From the NCBI RefSeq assembly GCF_017115085.1, contig NZ_JABXKJ010000242.1, forward strand, positions 1-64,000: a stretch of 64,000 nucleotides of DNA, given 5' to 3'. A program made the position numbers and the translations under genes. This document shows positions 51,466-60,587 of this stretch, in pieces. The DNA comes from Nostoc sp. NMS7. GTDB taxonomy: Bacteria; Cyanobacteriota; Cyanobacteriia; Cyanobacteriales; Nostocaceae. A model generated the notes under the pieces. The model was not told the origin of the DNA and did no database searches. It worked only from the letters and a program-made list of their open reading frames with translations. The number at the start of each line of letters is the position of its first letter. Position 1 is the first letter of the stretch.

Positions 51466-52986
51466 ATGGAATTTTGGTTTTTGTTTATCCTCCTACTGGG
51501 GCTAGCTACTTATCTAATGGTGCAGCATAGCGTCGCTCAAATCACCCGGACACCAGTATGGTTGTTATGGCTGGTTTTAATGACACCAGCATTTTTGTTG
51601 AGTGGATGGACGCTGATGTACGGGGCCAAACAAGCTCCGCCACCAGCGCTGATTATTTCGTCGTTATTTGTCTCCACAGTGTTGTACTGGACGTTGTTTC
51701 AATGGGGGCGTCAAGCGCCAAGAGATACACAGACCGAAGCCCCAGCCCAAGCCTCTGAATCACAGCCGACTATCGAGCCTCCCGCAGAACCAATAGTGCG
51801 TCCCATCGAGCTAACGGAAGAAACTCAACTGCGAAATTGTTTTCCTTGGTCTGTATACTACGTTCAAAATATTGAATATCGACCACAAGCTGTAATTTGC
51901 CGTGGTCAGTTGCGAACTAAAGCCAGCAATGCCTACCAGCAGATTAAGACTAATATTGAAGCACAATTTGGCGATCGCTTCGTGCTGATCTTTCAAGAAG
52001 GTCTAAATGACAAACCTTTCTTTGTGCTGGTTCCCAACACTCAAGCTGCTAAAGAGAGAAATACACCACAACGCGACCAAGAACGGTTAACTCGACCAGG
52101 ATTAGCGCTTCTGCTACTAGTAGCTACTTTGGTAACTACTACCTTAGTGGGAGTGGAAAATGCTGGTGTTTCTCTTGGGCCTATCTGGAAATTTGGCTCT
52201 TTGTTCAACCTTCTATCTAACCCAGATGTCCTATTCAAAGGATTGCCCTATGCTTTAGGACTAATGACTATTTTGGGTATTCATGAACTTGGGCATTATT
52301 TGACAGCTAAATTTTACAATATTCGCTCGACATTGCCTTACTTTATTCCCGTGCCTTTCTTCTTGGGAACTTTTGGGGCATTTATTCAGATGCGTAGTCC
52401 GATTCCCAACCGCAAAGCTTTATTTGATATTAGTATCGCTGGGCCACTTGCAGGTTTTGTTGTTACCTTGCCATTACTAATATGGGGCTTGGCTCATTCT
52501 GACGTGGTTTCCCTGAATGAAAAAACCCGAGTTTTGAATCTTGATGCCCTAAATCCCAAGTATTCAATTTTATTGGCGCTACTCTCGAAGTTAGCTTTGG
52601 GAAGTCAGTTAACAGCAAAATCAGCCCTTGACCTGCATCCAGTTGCGGTAGCTGGTTTTCTGGGACTAGTTGTCACCGCCTTAAATTTAATGCCTGTGGG
52701 ACAACTAGATGGAGGTCACATTGTCCATGCCATGTTTGGACAACGAGCTGCGCTCGTAATTGGTCAAATTGCTCGCGTGTTGTTGCTATTACTGTCTTTA
52801 GTTCGGGAAGAATTTTTGGTGTGGGCGATTATCTTATTATTTATGCCGTTGGTTGATGAGCCAGCGCTAAATGATGTGACTGAATTGGATAATGGACGTG
52901 ACATTTGGGGATTACTAGCGATCGCTTTACTGATTATAATTGTTCTACCATTACCGCAGGCGATCGCTAACTTTTTGCAAATTTAA
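51466..52986 (+). CDS. Site-2 protease-like membrane metalloprotease (M50)
   Basis: 506 residues from the ATG at 51466 (MEFWFLFILLLG). The frame is open to a TTG at 51382, with another ATG at 51415. N-terminal TM helices, a soluble domain (about 110-210) of the type seen in cyanobacterial/chloroplast EGY proteases, then the M50 core: GIHELGHYLTAKF (HExxH, zinc) and NLMPVGQLDGGH (third ligand Asp). Seven to eight TM segments in all. It cuts membrane-embedded substrates; target unknown. Confidence 0.88.
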   Translation: MEFWFLFILLLGLATYLMVQHSVAQITRTPVWLLWLVLMTPAFLLSGWTLMYGAKQAPPPALIISSLFVSTVLYWTLFQWGRQAPRDTQTEAPAQASESQPTIEPPAEPIVRPIELTEETQLRNCFPWSVYYVQNIEYRPQAVICRGQLRTKASNAYQQIKTNIEAQFGDRFVLIFQEGLNDKPFFVLVPNTQAAKERNTPQRDQERLTRPGLALLLLVATLVTTTLVGVENAGVSLGPIWKFGSLFNLLSNPDVLFKGLPYALGLMTILGIHELGHYLTAKFYNIRSTLPYFIPVPFFLGTFGAFIQMRSPIPNRKALFDISIAGPLAGFVVTLPLLIWGLAHSDVVSLNEKTRVLNLDALNPKYSILLALLSKLALGSQLTAKSALDLHPVAVAGFLGLVVTALNLMPVGQLDGGHIVHAMFGQRAALVIGQIARVLLLLLSLVREEFLVWAIILLFMPLVDEPALNDVTELDNGRDIWGLLAIALLIIIVLPLPQAIANFLQI

Positions 52987-53372
52987 AAACTATCAACGCC
53001 AGAGAGAGATATATAGGAATCATATTTGATTTCTGAAAAAATATCGGTAGTCTTGTAGTGAACCCTCTTGCCTAAAATGTTGCAAAAAAATTGTCGGTTG
53101 GGGAGCCACTGCGTTGCGCGGGTTAAGAGCGTTGTAGCGAGTGGCGTTGGAGGCTTTGCGTAACCCAACATCCTGATATATGTTGAGTTACGCTCCGCTC
53201 CACCCAACCTACGTCTACGTCTAATGCACTTTTTTCCCACTATGAAATTAACTATTGGTTGGGATTTTTTATAGTAGATTATAAACAGTATTCAACAATA
53301 GCCTGATTTTAGTTTATAAAAAATATTAAACTTAATTCCCCCTAGAAACAGGGGGAATATGTTGTATTACAA
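52987..53372. other. Intergenic region with GC-rich repeat
   Basis: 53101-53150 (GGAGCCACTGCGTTGCGCGG, then GTTAAGAGCG and GTAGCGAGTGGCG) is related to the repeat at 26522-26580. It is followed by AACCCAACATCCTGATATAT and TGTTGAGTTACGCTCCGCTC, parts of a common repeat. No gene; the ORF at 52983-53240 is an artefact. Confidence 0.65.
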
Positions 53373-53939
53373 CTAACTAGATACTGAATTAGCCGCCTCG
53401 GAAGGCTTCGCGGCTGGTGGAAAACCACCCATGCGAATCTCAGAAGTAAAAGAAGCGATACTAAATCCACCAAAACTCTTGAGGACATTTGCCCGCATTC
53501 GCAAATTAGGGCTAGCAAACCACAGGCGCTCTTCAGAACTCATGGTTTCATCCTCTGTAGTTAGAATCAAAGCACCATCACTATCAATTTTATAGCGTCC
53601 GGCAACTGGAGTTTTATCAGCATCAACTATTTCTCGCAGTAACTTACCTTGCGCCGGATTATCTGCATCAGGTACCGAAACTAACAAAGTAGAACCACTG
53701 TGTTTTGCTTGATCCTTTTCCATTGTGCCGTTCCAGGTAATTTTGGCAGCACAAGAGGCGGAACTAAGATTAATTTTGTACTGTTGACACAGTTTGCTCA
53801 CTTCTGGATCATCTACTGCCAGCGTCTCAATGATGATATCTGACTTGCTACTTTCAGATTGGTTAAAAGCCAAATGTTGACTAGTACGATGAGAAAACCA
53901 TTTACCAGCACTTAACTCAAAAAACTCTTCAATATTCAT
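53373..53939 (-). CDS. cpcS: Phycobiliprotein lyase, CpcS/CpeS family
   Basis: 188 residues. Starts [20 protein letters not shown]. Lipocalin-like beta barrel of the CpcS/CpeS family ([58 protein letters not shown]). These enzymes attach phycocyanobilin to Cys84-type sites of phycobiliprotein subunits. A Pro/Ala-rich tail ends the protein. The precise specificity (CpcS versus CpeS) cannot be fixed from sequence alone. Confidence 0.85.
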   Translation of the reverse strand: MNIEEFFELSAGKWFSHRTSQHLAFNQSESSKSDIIIETLAVDDPEVSKLCQQYKINLSSASCAAKITWNGTMEKDQAKHSGSTLLVSVPDADNPAQGKLLREIVDADKTPVAGRYKIDSDGALILTTEDETMSSEERLWFASPNLRMRANVLKSFGGFSIASFTSEIRMGGFPPAAKPSEAANSVSS

Positions 53940-54014
53940 GAATGAAATTACCCTGCATCAAAATGCTAAAATTCCCACTTAATTATGATTAAAACCTAGC
54001 AGGAAACTTTAATA

Positions 54015-54695
54015 TTAAGCTTGATTGCCTATTTCCTCAAGCTTCTTCAGTCCAATCCTGGCTGCCTCAGCAACGTTGAAATGATTGTCTTTTTCCAAAT
54101 ATTTCAAAGCTGAGACACTCTTAGGAGTAGGAAGATTTCCCAAGGCTTCAGCCAAACGCTGCCTGACTAACCAATCATCTGATTGAGCGAAGCGCAGGAT
54201 CTGATCGACAGATTCAATGTCTTGAATTTCTCCCAGCGCAGAGATTGCAGCTTGTTGCAATACTACTTCTTTGCTATCCAATGCCTGAAGAAGAATTTGA
54301 CGCGCACGTGGATCTTTAATGTTACCTAGAGAAACGGCTGCACTAAAGCGTACTAGCCAATCAGTATCTTCATAAAACGCCCGTGAAAGCACTTCAAAGG
54401 CTCTAGCATCACCCAAATATCCTAATGCACCGGCGGCATCAGCACGTATACCATAATCTGGGTCATTTACGAGAATTCTTACCAAAATTGCATAACATTC
54501 TGGCGTCGGCTTGATTCCCAGAGCAAATATTGCCATCGATCGCAGTTGCAAAGATTCGTCGTCTAAGACCTTTTTAATCAAAGGGACTGCATCCTCAGCA
54601 GCAACATGACGCAGATTCGCCAATGCTACCATGCGATCGCGTAAATTCGGACTTTCTAACTGAGTAGAAATTTCTTGTAAGCTTAGAGTTGCCAT
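54015..54695 (-). CDS. HEAT-repeat protein (possibly NblB-like or bilin-lyase-like)
   Basis: 226 residues made of six HEAT/PBS-lyase repeats: RDRMVALANLRHVAAEDAVP, LRSMAIFALGIKPTPECYAI, IRADAAGALGYLGDARAFEV, VRFSAAVSLGNIKDPRARQI, LQQAAISALGEIQDIESVDQ and VRQRLAEALGNLPTPKSVSA. Such proteins include NblB (phycobilisome degradation) and CpcE/F-type lyases. It lies 75 nt upstream of cpcS on the same strand, which supports a role in phycobiliprotein metabolism (inference). Confidence 0.8.
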   Translation of the reverse strand: MATLSLQEISTQLESPNLRDRMVALANLRHVAAEDAVPLIKKVLDDESLQLRSMAIFALGIKPTPECYAILVRILVNDPDYGIRADAAGALGYLGDARAFEVLSRAFYEDTDWLVRFSAAVSLGNIKDPRARQILLQALDSKEVVLQQAAISALGEIQDIESVDQILRFAQSDDWLVRQRLAEALGNLPTPKSVSALKYLEKDNHFNVAEAARIGLKKLEEIGNQA

Positions 54696-54915
54696 TTATT
54701 TTAAAGGGTTTTCTTTACTTATCTTAATTTACCCGATCCGTTCATCAGGCTGTCGCCATAGTGAAGTAGGAGTTTGGCGACTTGACAAAATGCCTCAATT
54801 ATGAGTAATAAATAAACAAATGTTACTTTCCGTTAGATTGTGTATTGAATTTAGCAGTCAGATTTAACACTTAGTAATCTCAGTATAGCCCTACTTAATT
54901 ATCTGTGAACAACGA

Positions 54916-54947
54916 GATCCCCGACTTCGTAAAAGTTGTCGAGGATC
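54916..54947. repeat. GATCCCCGAC hairpin bounding a small accessory module
   Basis: GATCCCCGAC pairs imperfectly with GTCGAGGATC. A related sequence (TCCCCGAT...AAAGTTGGGGATTTTTT) lies at 55683-55712 on the other side of the two small genes, in the same orientation. Confidence 0.5.
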
Positions 54948-54968
54948 TATGGCTTTTATGAATAGATA

Positions 54969-55160
54969 TTAGTCTTTGTTGTTGTCCTTATCTAATGCTT
55001 CTTGAATAGCACGACGGCAAAATTCTGGAGGATCTTCTTTAGACTTTACCTCCTCCTTCATCTTTTCAGTAGCCCGAAAACTAATAGTAGTCGATAGCGG
55101 CTCTTCTCTTTCTGTGGTGAAATTTTTTAAATTCTCTGGATTACCTTTGGGATTGGGCAT
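54969..55160 (-). CDS. Small ribbon-helix-helix-like protein
   Basis: 63 residues from the ATG at 55160; the frame extends to a TTG at 55241. The N-terminus MPNPKGNPENLKNFTTE resembles a motif seen in many small accessory proteins of Nostoc. PLSTTISFRATEKMKEEVKS then EFCRRAIQEALDK could be a strand-helix-helix DNA-binding fold. Divergent from the SAP-like gene. Likely a regulator, but not recognised with certainty. Confidence 0.5.
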   Translation of the reverse strand: MPNPKGNPENLKNFTTEREEPLSTTISFRATEKMKEEVKSKEDPPEFCRRAIQEALDKDNNKD

Positions 55161-55221
55161 TGTTGAGAAATGTAAATAACGCTTGAACTGCGTGCAAACG
55201 AGCGAATAAATTTTTAAATCG

Positions 55222-55599
55222 GTGGTGTTCGTGTCTGACAAACTGGTTCACCACCGATACCACTTTTACAAATGGGTAACTCTATTTTATGTTCACAAGG
55301 TCAGAACTCGAAATCAAAACTACGCCCAGTTGAGAGATTTGTGTAGGCGTTACGGACTAAAGCCCACTGGGAACGGGGGATACAAGACTAGTTGGATTGT
55401 TACCTTGATGGCATTCCCACAGATAGCACTCGCTCAATTAAGGCAAGGAAGAGGATTGAAGTCACCAGGTTTTAGCGTTATTCAATTCCTCGAAGGAGTG
55501 GTAGATGAGATGAATTCTCCCACTGATGAGCAAGCAGCCCTAATTAAGCTAACAATGGAGCGCAAAGTGATGAGCTATCCGATCAAGAGAACCTACTGA
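55222..55599 (+). CDS. SAP-like small protein
   Basis: 125 residues from a GTG; no better start is visible and the gene may be 5'-truncated. The segment NYAQLRDLCRRYGLKPTGNG with GYKTSWIVTLMAF looks like a SAP motif (helix-extended loop-helix, DNA binding). A helical C-terminal part follows. A terminator with a T-run lies 84 nt downstream. It is probably part of a small accessory module next to tRNA-Ser. Confidence 0.5.
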   Translation: MVFVSDKLVHHRYHFYKWVTLFYVHKVRTRNQNYAQLRDLCRRYGLKPTGNGGYKTSWIVTLMAFPQIALAQLRQGRGLKSPGFSVIQFLEGVVDEMNSPTDEQAALIKLTMERKVMSYPIKRTY

Positions 55600-55917
55600 A
55601 CTTGCACAAGGCTAAGATGCACCTTGAGATGGCTATCGGACTGTTAAATCAGTAAATCAGTTTTCGACCGCAACGCGCAAAGTCCCCGATCTCTTAAAGT
55701 TGGGGATTTTTTATGTCTACTTCTCTAGGGAGCCTATGTCAAATTTCTTAGAGTATTAGTCCAAGAACATAGCGATCTAAAATAGAGATAGGTTTACAGA
55801 GAAATAGGCTTATCTTATTGTTTGAGTGAAAATCTATAGATTCAGCCAATTCAACCAATAAGCATTCTGAATTAGACTTAAACTATACAGGGTAAAGCTT
55901 ACCCTGTATACATATAA
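55600..55917. other. Intergenic region up to tRNA-Ser
   Basis: Contains the terminator at 55683-55712 and a hairpin GGGTAAGCTTACCC-like pair at 55890-55906 (AGGGTAAAGCTTACCCT), just beyond the 3' end of the tRNA gene, which may end the tRNA transcript. Confidence 0.5.
55683..55712 (+). terminator. Rho-independent terminator
   Basis: TCCCC (55683-55687) pairs with GGGGA (55702-55706) plus weaker inner pairs, followed by TTTTTT. It follows the SAP-like gene. Confidence 0.6.
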
Positions 55918-56002
55918 CGGAGAGGGAGGGATTCGAACCCTCGTTAAGTTTCCCTAAACACACTTTCCAGGCGTGCGCCTTCAACCACTCGGCCACCTCT
56001 CC
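55918..56002 (-). tRNA. trnS: tRNA-Ser (GGA anticodon)
   Basis: 85 nt on the minus strand. The acceptor stem GGAGAGG/CCTCTCC has discriminator G. The D-arm starts TGGCCGAGTGG. The anticodon loop CTGGAAA gives anticodon GGA. There is a long variable arm, and the T-arm is GGGTTCGAATCCC. The CCA is not encoded. It reads serine UCC/UCU codons. Confidence 0.95.
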
Positions 56003-56108
56003 AGGTGCCACAATTTACAATAATACTATAAAATTACAGAAAATGCAAAGATAAAGAAAGATATTTTAGATTGAATTTGAAAGTCCCAATCCGAAAACGC
56101 AAATCCAG

Positions 56109-56477
56109 ATGTCCCATACATACACAATTAGAGTTCGCGATCGCGCCACTGGCAAAACATACACCCTACAAGTGCCAGAAGACCGCTACATCCTGCACAC
56201 TGCCGAAAAACAAGGGGTGGAATTGCCGTTTTCCTGCCGCAATGGGGCTTGCACCACTTGTGCTGTCAGGGTGTTGTCAGGAGAAATTTACCAACCAGAG
56301 GCGATCGGATTATCGCCAAATTTACGTCGGCAAGGTTATGCCTTATTGTGTGTGAGTTATCCCCGTTCTGACTTGGAGGTGGAGACACAAGACGAAGATG
56401 AAGTCTACGAACTCCAGTTTGGACGCTATTTTGCTAGGGGAAGAGTTAAAGCGGGTTTACCCTTAGATGAGGAATAA
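56109..56477 (+). CDS. Plant-type [2Fe-2S] ferredoxin with C-terminal extension
   Basis: 122 residues. Cluster motif CRNGACTTC (C43, C48, C51) and the fourth Cys in ALLCVSYP (C81). The first 95 residues are the normal ferredoxin fold. An extra acidic tail of about 25 residues (QFGRYFARGRVKAGLPLDEE) marks it as a ferredoxin variant (FdC-like) rather than the main PetF. The ligand spacing C-x4-C-x2-C is normal. Its end overlaps a possible upstream start of the next gene by 11 nt. Confidence 0.9.
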   Translation: MSHTYTIRVRDRATGKTYTLQVPEDRYILHTAEKQGVELPFSCRNGACTTCAVRVLSGEIYQPEAIGLSPNLRRQGYALLCVSYPRSDLEVETQDEDEVYELQFGRYFARGRVKAGLPLDEE

Positions 56478-56502
56478 ACAATTCCAAATCACTAAAGTTC
56501 TC

Positions 56503-57048
56503 ATGCCTGTGCGTCTTGGTAACTGGGTGCGAAAAATAGCCATTTTGGTTTGCTTATTGCTCTTGGTGAGTTGCCAAGGTAAAAACCAGCTGCCAAACAA
56601 TCAGGCCCAGGTAAAAGTGGCACGGGTAGTTAGTGGGCAAAGTTTGGAAGTGTTAGGCATGGCTGAACAACCAAATTTGATTTCCCAAGTGCGGTTAGTT
56701 GGTATTGATGCACCAGATTTGCGACAGCGCCCTTGGGGGGAACAAGCAAAAGAACAGTTAGAGGATCTAATTGGTGGTGCAGAACAATCGGTAACGCTGG
56801 AGTTTGATTTAGAAGCAAAAGACAAAATCGGGCGAACTCTAGCTTATGTGTGGAAAAATAAGGTGTTGTTGAATGAAGAATTGGTGAAACAAGGGAATGC
56901 AATGTTTGTGGGGCGATCGCCTAACCACAAATATGATCAGCGTTTAGAACGTGCCCAACAATGGGCTAGACTCATGGGGCAAGGAATCTGGAACCCAGAA
57001 AAACCCATGCGCCTCACTCCCGCCGAGTTTCGCCGCCAAAATCTTTGA
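56503..57048 (+). CDS. Thermonuclease (SNase)-like lipoprotein
   Basis: 181 residues from the ATG at 56503; an ATG at 56467 overlapping the ferredoxin gene is possible. Signal peptide with a lipobox (IAILVCLLLLVSC), so it is membrane-anchored. SNase domain: VVSGQSLEVLG, VRLVGIDAPDLRQRPWGEQA (Arg and Asp of the active site), DKIGRTLAYVW (Arg). The domain is complete. It may degrade extracellular nucleic acids. Confidence 0.85.
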   Translation: MPVRLGNWVRKIAILVCLLLLVSCQGKNQLPNNQAQVKVARVVSGQSLEVLGMAEQPNLISQVRLVGIDAPDLRQRPWGEQAKEQLEDLIGGAEQSVTLEFDLEAKDKIGRTLAYVWKNKVLLNEELVKQGNAMFVGRSPNHKYDQRLERAQQWARLMGQGIWNPEKPMRLTPAEFRRQNL

Positions 57049-57059
57049 GGAGTGGGGAG

Positions 57060-57207
57060 ATGGGGGAGATGGGGGAAATAATCAATGCCCAATGACTAAT
57101 GACTAATACTTCTCTACGAGAGGCTGCACTTCGGCAAGGCTCAGTGACCACGCCAACGGCTTCTCTACGAGACGCTGTTCGCGTTCGCTCAGTACAAGTG
57201 ACTAATG
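57060..57207. repeat. Composite repeat (inverted copy) and heptamers before the inositol phosphatase gene
   Basis: TACTTCTCTACGAGAGGCTG, then CACTTCGGCAAGGCTCAGTG, GCTTCTCTACGAGACGCTGT and TCGCGTTCGCTCAGTACAAG. Heptamers on both sides (CCCAATGACTAATGACTAAT) run to the start codon of the next gene (GTGACTAATGAC). Confidence 0.8.
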
Positions 57208-58017
57208 ACAAATCTACAAATTTTTCTAGATATTGCTACGGAAGCGGCCTTAGCTGCTGGTGCCATTTTGCAAGGTTACTTGGGTAAGTTAGAAGACAGA
57301 ATTATTGAAAAAGGACGTCCTGGTGATTTAGTCACTGCTGCTGATAAAGCCTCAGAGGAGTTGATTTTAGAAATTTTGCGCCGCCACTTTCCTCAGCACT
57401 CTATCCTCGCTGAAGAATCAGGAAAATTAGGTAATCAAGAGAATCAATACCTTTGGGCAATAGATCCTCTAGATGGCACAACCAATTACGCTCATCAATA
57501 CCCATTTTTTGCAGTTTCCATCGGGCTGTTGATTAATGGCGTTCCGCAAGTTGGTGTAATTTATGACCCTTTTCACAATGAACTATTTCGTGCTGCTGCT
57601 GGCTTGGGAGCAACCCGCAACCGTCATCCCATCAAGGTTTCGCTAACATCTGAACTGAGTAAGAGCCTACTAGTGACAGGATTTGCCTACGATCGCCGCG
57701 AAACCTCTGATAACAACTACGCAGAATTTAGTCACCTCACTCATCTTACCCAAGGAGTCAGACGTAGTGGTTCCGCATCGCTAGATTTAGCCTATGTTGC
57801 CTGTGGACGTGTCGATGGTTACTGGGAACGTGGGCTTTCTCCTTGGGATATTGCCGCCGGAATAATTTTGTTACAAGAAGCCGGGGGCAAAGTCACCGCC
57901 TATGATGGTACTCCCGTCAAAATTGAGTCAGGTAGAATTCTCGCCACAAATGGTTATATTCACGACTCGCTCAGTAGCGAACTTTTACAAGTTCCGCCAC
58001 TGTCAGCTTGGGTGTGA
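57205..58017 (+). CDS. Inositol monophosphatase family protein
   Basis: 270 residues. Metal/phosphate motifs: AEESGKL (E69 region), WAIDPLDGTTNYAHQYPFFA (D-P-L-D-G-T) and LSPWDIAAGIILLQEAGG (WDxAAG). Hydrolyses inositol or related sugar phosphates with Mg2+; some members are histidinol phosphatases, and hisZ lies 1.2 kb downstream. The start codon is embedded in a GACTAAT/GACAAAT repeat, and no SD is visible. Confidence 0.9.
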   Translation: MTNLQIFLDIATEAALAAGAILQGYLGKLEDRIIEKGRPGDLVTAADKASEELILEILRRHFPQHSILAEESGKLGNQENQYLWAIDPLDGTTNYAHQYPFFAVSIGLLINGVPQVGVIYDPFHNELFRAAAGLGATRNRHPIKVSLTSELSKSLLVTGFAYDRRETSDNNYAEFSHLTHLTQGVRRSGSASLDLAYVACGRVDGYWERGLSPWDIAAGIILLQEAGGKVTAYDGTPVKIESGRILATNGYIHDSLSSELLQVPPLSAWV

Positions 58018-58019
58018 GG

Positions 58020-58098
58020 GGAGTGGGGATGAGGGAGATGAGGGGGATGAGGGGGATGAGGGAGATGAGGGAGATGAGGGAGACAAGGGAGACAAGGG
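58020..58098. repeat. Tandem GATGAGGGA/G repeats
   Basis: About eight units of the 9-mer GATGAGGGA or GATGAGGGG, then two ACAAGGGAG units. Followed at 58121-58157 by CCCAATGACAAATG heptamers. Highly G-rich on the plus strand. Confidence 0.85.
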
Positions 58099-58235
58099 GA
58101 TGAAGAAACAAAGTGTTTTCCCAATGCCCAATGACAAATGCCCAATGACAAATGACAATTTGCTACTGACGAATCACTGATAAACCGAAGTAAACTAGAA
58201 AGAATCTAACTGCTCGTTTGGTGCAAGAGCTCTAT

Positions 58236-59180
58236 ATGTCTTTCAAAATAGATCGTGGATTATTTAAATATGATTTCATAGATTATCACGCAATATTGTG
58301 CGTTCGAGTTGATGCGGATGTCAAAGAGATTCGCAAACGCTATCTCCAAATCGCCCGCCGTCTGCACCCGGACAGTAGTTTTACTGAAAGTGCTGCTCAA
58401 AAACAGCTAGGGAATGAGTTATTATCAAAGCTGGTTAACCCTGCTTACGAAAAACTTACTGGCGATCGCACTCACGCGGAATATATTGTAATTTTGTCGC
58501 AAATTGGCAAGCGCTTGGCACAAGAGTCTACTTCGGTAACTCTAAACACTGACTTGGCTAGACAGTTAGCTCAGACACCTAATGTCGATCATTTCTATAA
58601 AAGTGCGATCGCTAAACTAGCCCAAACCCAATATGATTCTTTAGAGCAAGCACTACAAGTCATTGCCCAAGTTAGTGAGTTGAATTTAGTGTATCTAATG
58701 CGGAGTGCGGGCAAATCATCCGCAGCGTCGCCGCCACCTGCTCAACCCAAAGTCCAATCAGGTACGCCTCAGCCAAATACACTACCAGAGCCAGCGCCAC
58801 CAAAAGAAGACTCGATTGTAGAACAGTATGTTCGTCGCGCTCAAACTTTGATTGACAAAAACCAATTTCCCCAAGCCAAAGTAGAGTTGCAAGATGCCCT
58901 AAAGCTAGAACCTAAAAATAGTCGCTGCCATAGCTTAATTGCAATGGTGTATTTGAAGCAAAATCAGCTAAAAATGGCAAAAATCCACTTTGACAACGCT
59001 CTAAAATTAGACCCCAATGACGTCACAGCGTTGCAATGGAAACCTAAATTAGATAAAGCTCTAGGACAACAACCTAGTGATCATAAGGTGACTTCATCCC
59101 CCAATAATAAAGATAAGCAACCAGATAAATCTGGTAGTGGTGGTTTGTTCGGTGGTTTGTTTGGTGGGAAGAAAAAATAA
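58236..59180 (+). CDS. J-domain protein with TPR repeats
   Basis: 314 residues from the ATG at 58236; the frame opens with a TTG at 58218. An N-terminal J-domain has FIDYHAILCVRVDADVKEIR, then YLQIARRLHPDSS (the HPD motif). A Pro-rich linker (about 165-195) is followed by two to three TPRs (QYVRRAQTLIDKNQFPQAKV, LIAMVYLKQNQLKMAKIHFD). The C-terminus is GGLFGGLFGGKKK. It is probably a DnaK co-chaperone. The stop overlaps the hisZ start by 1 nt, so hisZ is co-translated. Confidence 0.83.
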   Translation: MSFKIDRGLFKYDFIDYHAILCVRVDADVKEIRKRYLQIARRLHPDSSFTESAAQKQLGNELLSKLVNPAYEKLTGDRTHAEYIVILSQIGKRLAQESTSVTLNTDLARQLAQTPNVDHFYKSAIAKLAQTQYDSLEQALQVIAQVSELNLVYLMRSAGKSSAASPPPAQPKVQSGTPQPNTLPEPAPPKEDSIVEQYVRRAQTLIDKNQFPQAKVELQDALKLEPKNSRCHSLIAMVYLKQNQLKMAKIHFDNALKLDPNDVTALQWKPKLDKALGQQPSDHKVTSSPNNKDKQPDKSGSGGLFGGLFGGKKK

Positions 59181-60391
59181 TGGTGTATCAACCAGCATCG
59201 GGAGCCAGGGATTTATTGCCCTTGGATGTGGAGAAAAAACGCTGGATTGAAGAGCGGTTACAGCAGGTGTTTCACCGTTGGGGATATCACCGGATTATCA
59301 CCTCGACTTTAGAACGCATGGATACTCTGATGGCAGGGGAGGCAATCCAGCGTCAGATGGTGATTCAATTACAAAATGGCGAAGATGATGAATTAGGCCT
59401 ACGTCCAGAATTAACAGCATCCATTGCTCGTACTGTTGTGACTCGGATGGCAGGTGTAACTTATCCGCAACGATTGTACTACAATGCCAATGTGTTTCGC
59501 CGCACTTGGGAAAGCAGGCATAATCGCCAGCAAGAGTTTTATCAAGCTGGGGTGGAGTTGTTAGGCGCTGGGGGATTGCTGGCGAATGCGGAAGTACTGC
59601 TGTTAGTTGCAGATTGTTTGGCAGCACTGGGTTTACGGGAATGGCATTTAATTTTAGGTGAGGCGGGAATTACCCGATCGCTGCTGAGTGCCTTTCCAGC
59701 TAATTTACAGAATAAAGTTCGCAGTGCGATCGCTCATCTCGACCGCATTACTATAGATACTTTACCTCTAAGTGAGAAACTACGCGATCGGGCCCGAATC
59801 ATGATGGATTTGCGTGGCTCTAGTGCAGACGTGTTACAAAAAGTTAGTAATTTGGATCTAGATGAAGAACAGCGACAGGCAATAAATAACCTCAAATGCC
59901 TAGTAAAATTACTTAAATCAGAGAAAAAATTTCCGTTAATCCTTGATCTCAGCCTGATTCAGACCATAGATTACTACACTGGTATCGTCTTTGAAGTTGT
60001 CAACAATACCGAATCCCAAACCAGAGTTTTAGGGCGGGGTGGTCGCTATGACCAGCTTTTGGGGCTATATCATCCCCAAGGAGAAAACATACCCGGAATT
60101 GGTTTTGGACTAAATATCGAAGATTTATACCAAGTTTTGTTGTCTACTCAGCAATTACCACAAGTAACCCCAGCTAGTAACTGGTTGGTAGCACCAGAGA
60201 CGCCGAATGCTGACGCCTTTGCCTTTGCCTACGCCCAAAAACTCAGAGATTCCACTGATCTGGTGCGGGTAGAAATTGATTTGGGGGGAAGGGATGCAGA
60301 CGCTATTCGCCAATATGCACGCGATCGCAGCATAGTCCAAATTGCTTGGATCAAAGCTGATGGTTCACCAACCATTGAATCATTGCGTTAG
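59180..60391 (+). CDS. hisZ: ATP phosphoribosyltransferase regulatory subunit HisZ
   Basis: 403 residues. HisRS-like paralogue: GARDLLPLDVEKKRWIEERL (motif 1-like), RPELTASIARTVVTRM, QEFYQAGVELLG (motif 2-like) and GRGGRYDQLLG...GIGFGL (motif 3-like). The tRNA-anticodon domain of true HisRS is absent, so this is HisZ, the partner of short HisG in the first step of histidine synthesis. It overlaps the upstream J-domain gene by one base (TAATG). Confidence 0.9.
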   Translation: MVYQPASGARDLLPLDVEKKRWIEERLQQVFHRWGYHRIITSTLERMDTLMAGEAIQRQMVIQLQNGEDDELGLRPELTASIARTVVTRMAGVTYPQRLYYNANVFRRTWESRHNRQQEFYQAGVELLGAGGLLANAEVLLLVADCLAALGLREWHLILGEAGITRSLLSAFPANLQNKVRSAIAHLDRITIDTLPLSEKLRDRARIMMDLRGSSADVLQKVSNLDLDEEQRQAINNLKCLVKLLKSEKKFPLILDLSLIQTIDYYTGIVFEVVNNTESQTRVLGRGGRYDQLLGLYHPQGENIPGIGFGLNIEDLYQVLLSTQQLPQVTPASNWLVAPETPNADAFAFAYAQKLRDSTDLVRVEIDLGGRDADAIRQYARDRSIVQIAWIKADGSPTIESLR

Positions 60392-60392
60392 T

Positions 60393-60545
60393 GGGCATGG
60401 GGCATGGGGCATGGGAAAGAGACAAGGGAGAAACTTGTTCAATAATTCCCCCTTGTCCCCCTTGTCTCCCTTGTCCCCCCTTCTTCCCCACTCCCTACTC
60501 CCATTCGGCTATAGCTCACGGCAAGCCTACTCCCTACTCCCCTGC
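60393..60545. repeat. GGGCATG heptamers and CCCTTGTCTCC tandem repeat
   Basis: Three GGGCATG units (60393-60414) and then tandem CCCCCTTGTC/TCCCTTGTC units (60446-60490), similar to the tract at 37985-38035. Confidence 0.8.
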
Positions 60546-60587
60546 TAGGCTAGAAATAGCCGATACAGAAAAGAGGGAATCGAGAAT

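Noticed and set aside
52983-53240. 85-codon minus-strand frame after the S2P gene
   Set aside because: It covers the GC-rich dispersed repeat and shows no protein-like pattern.
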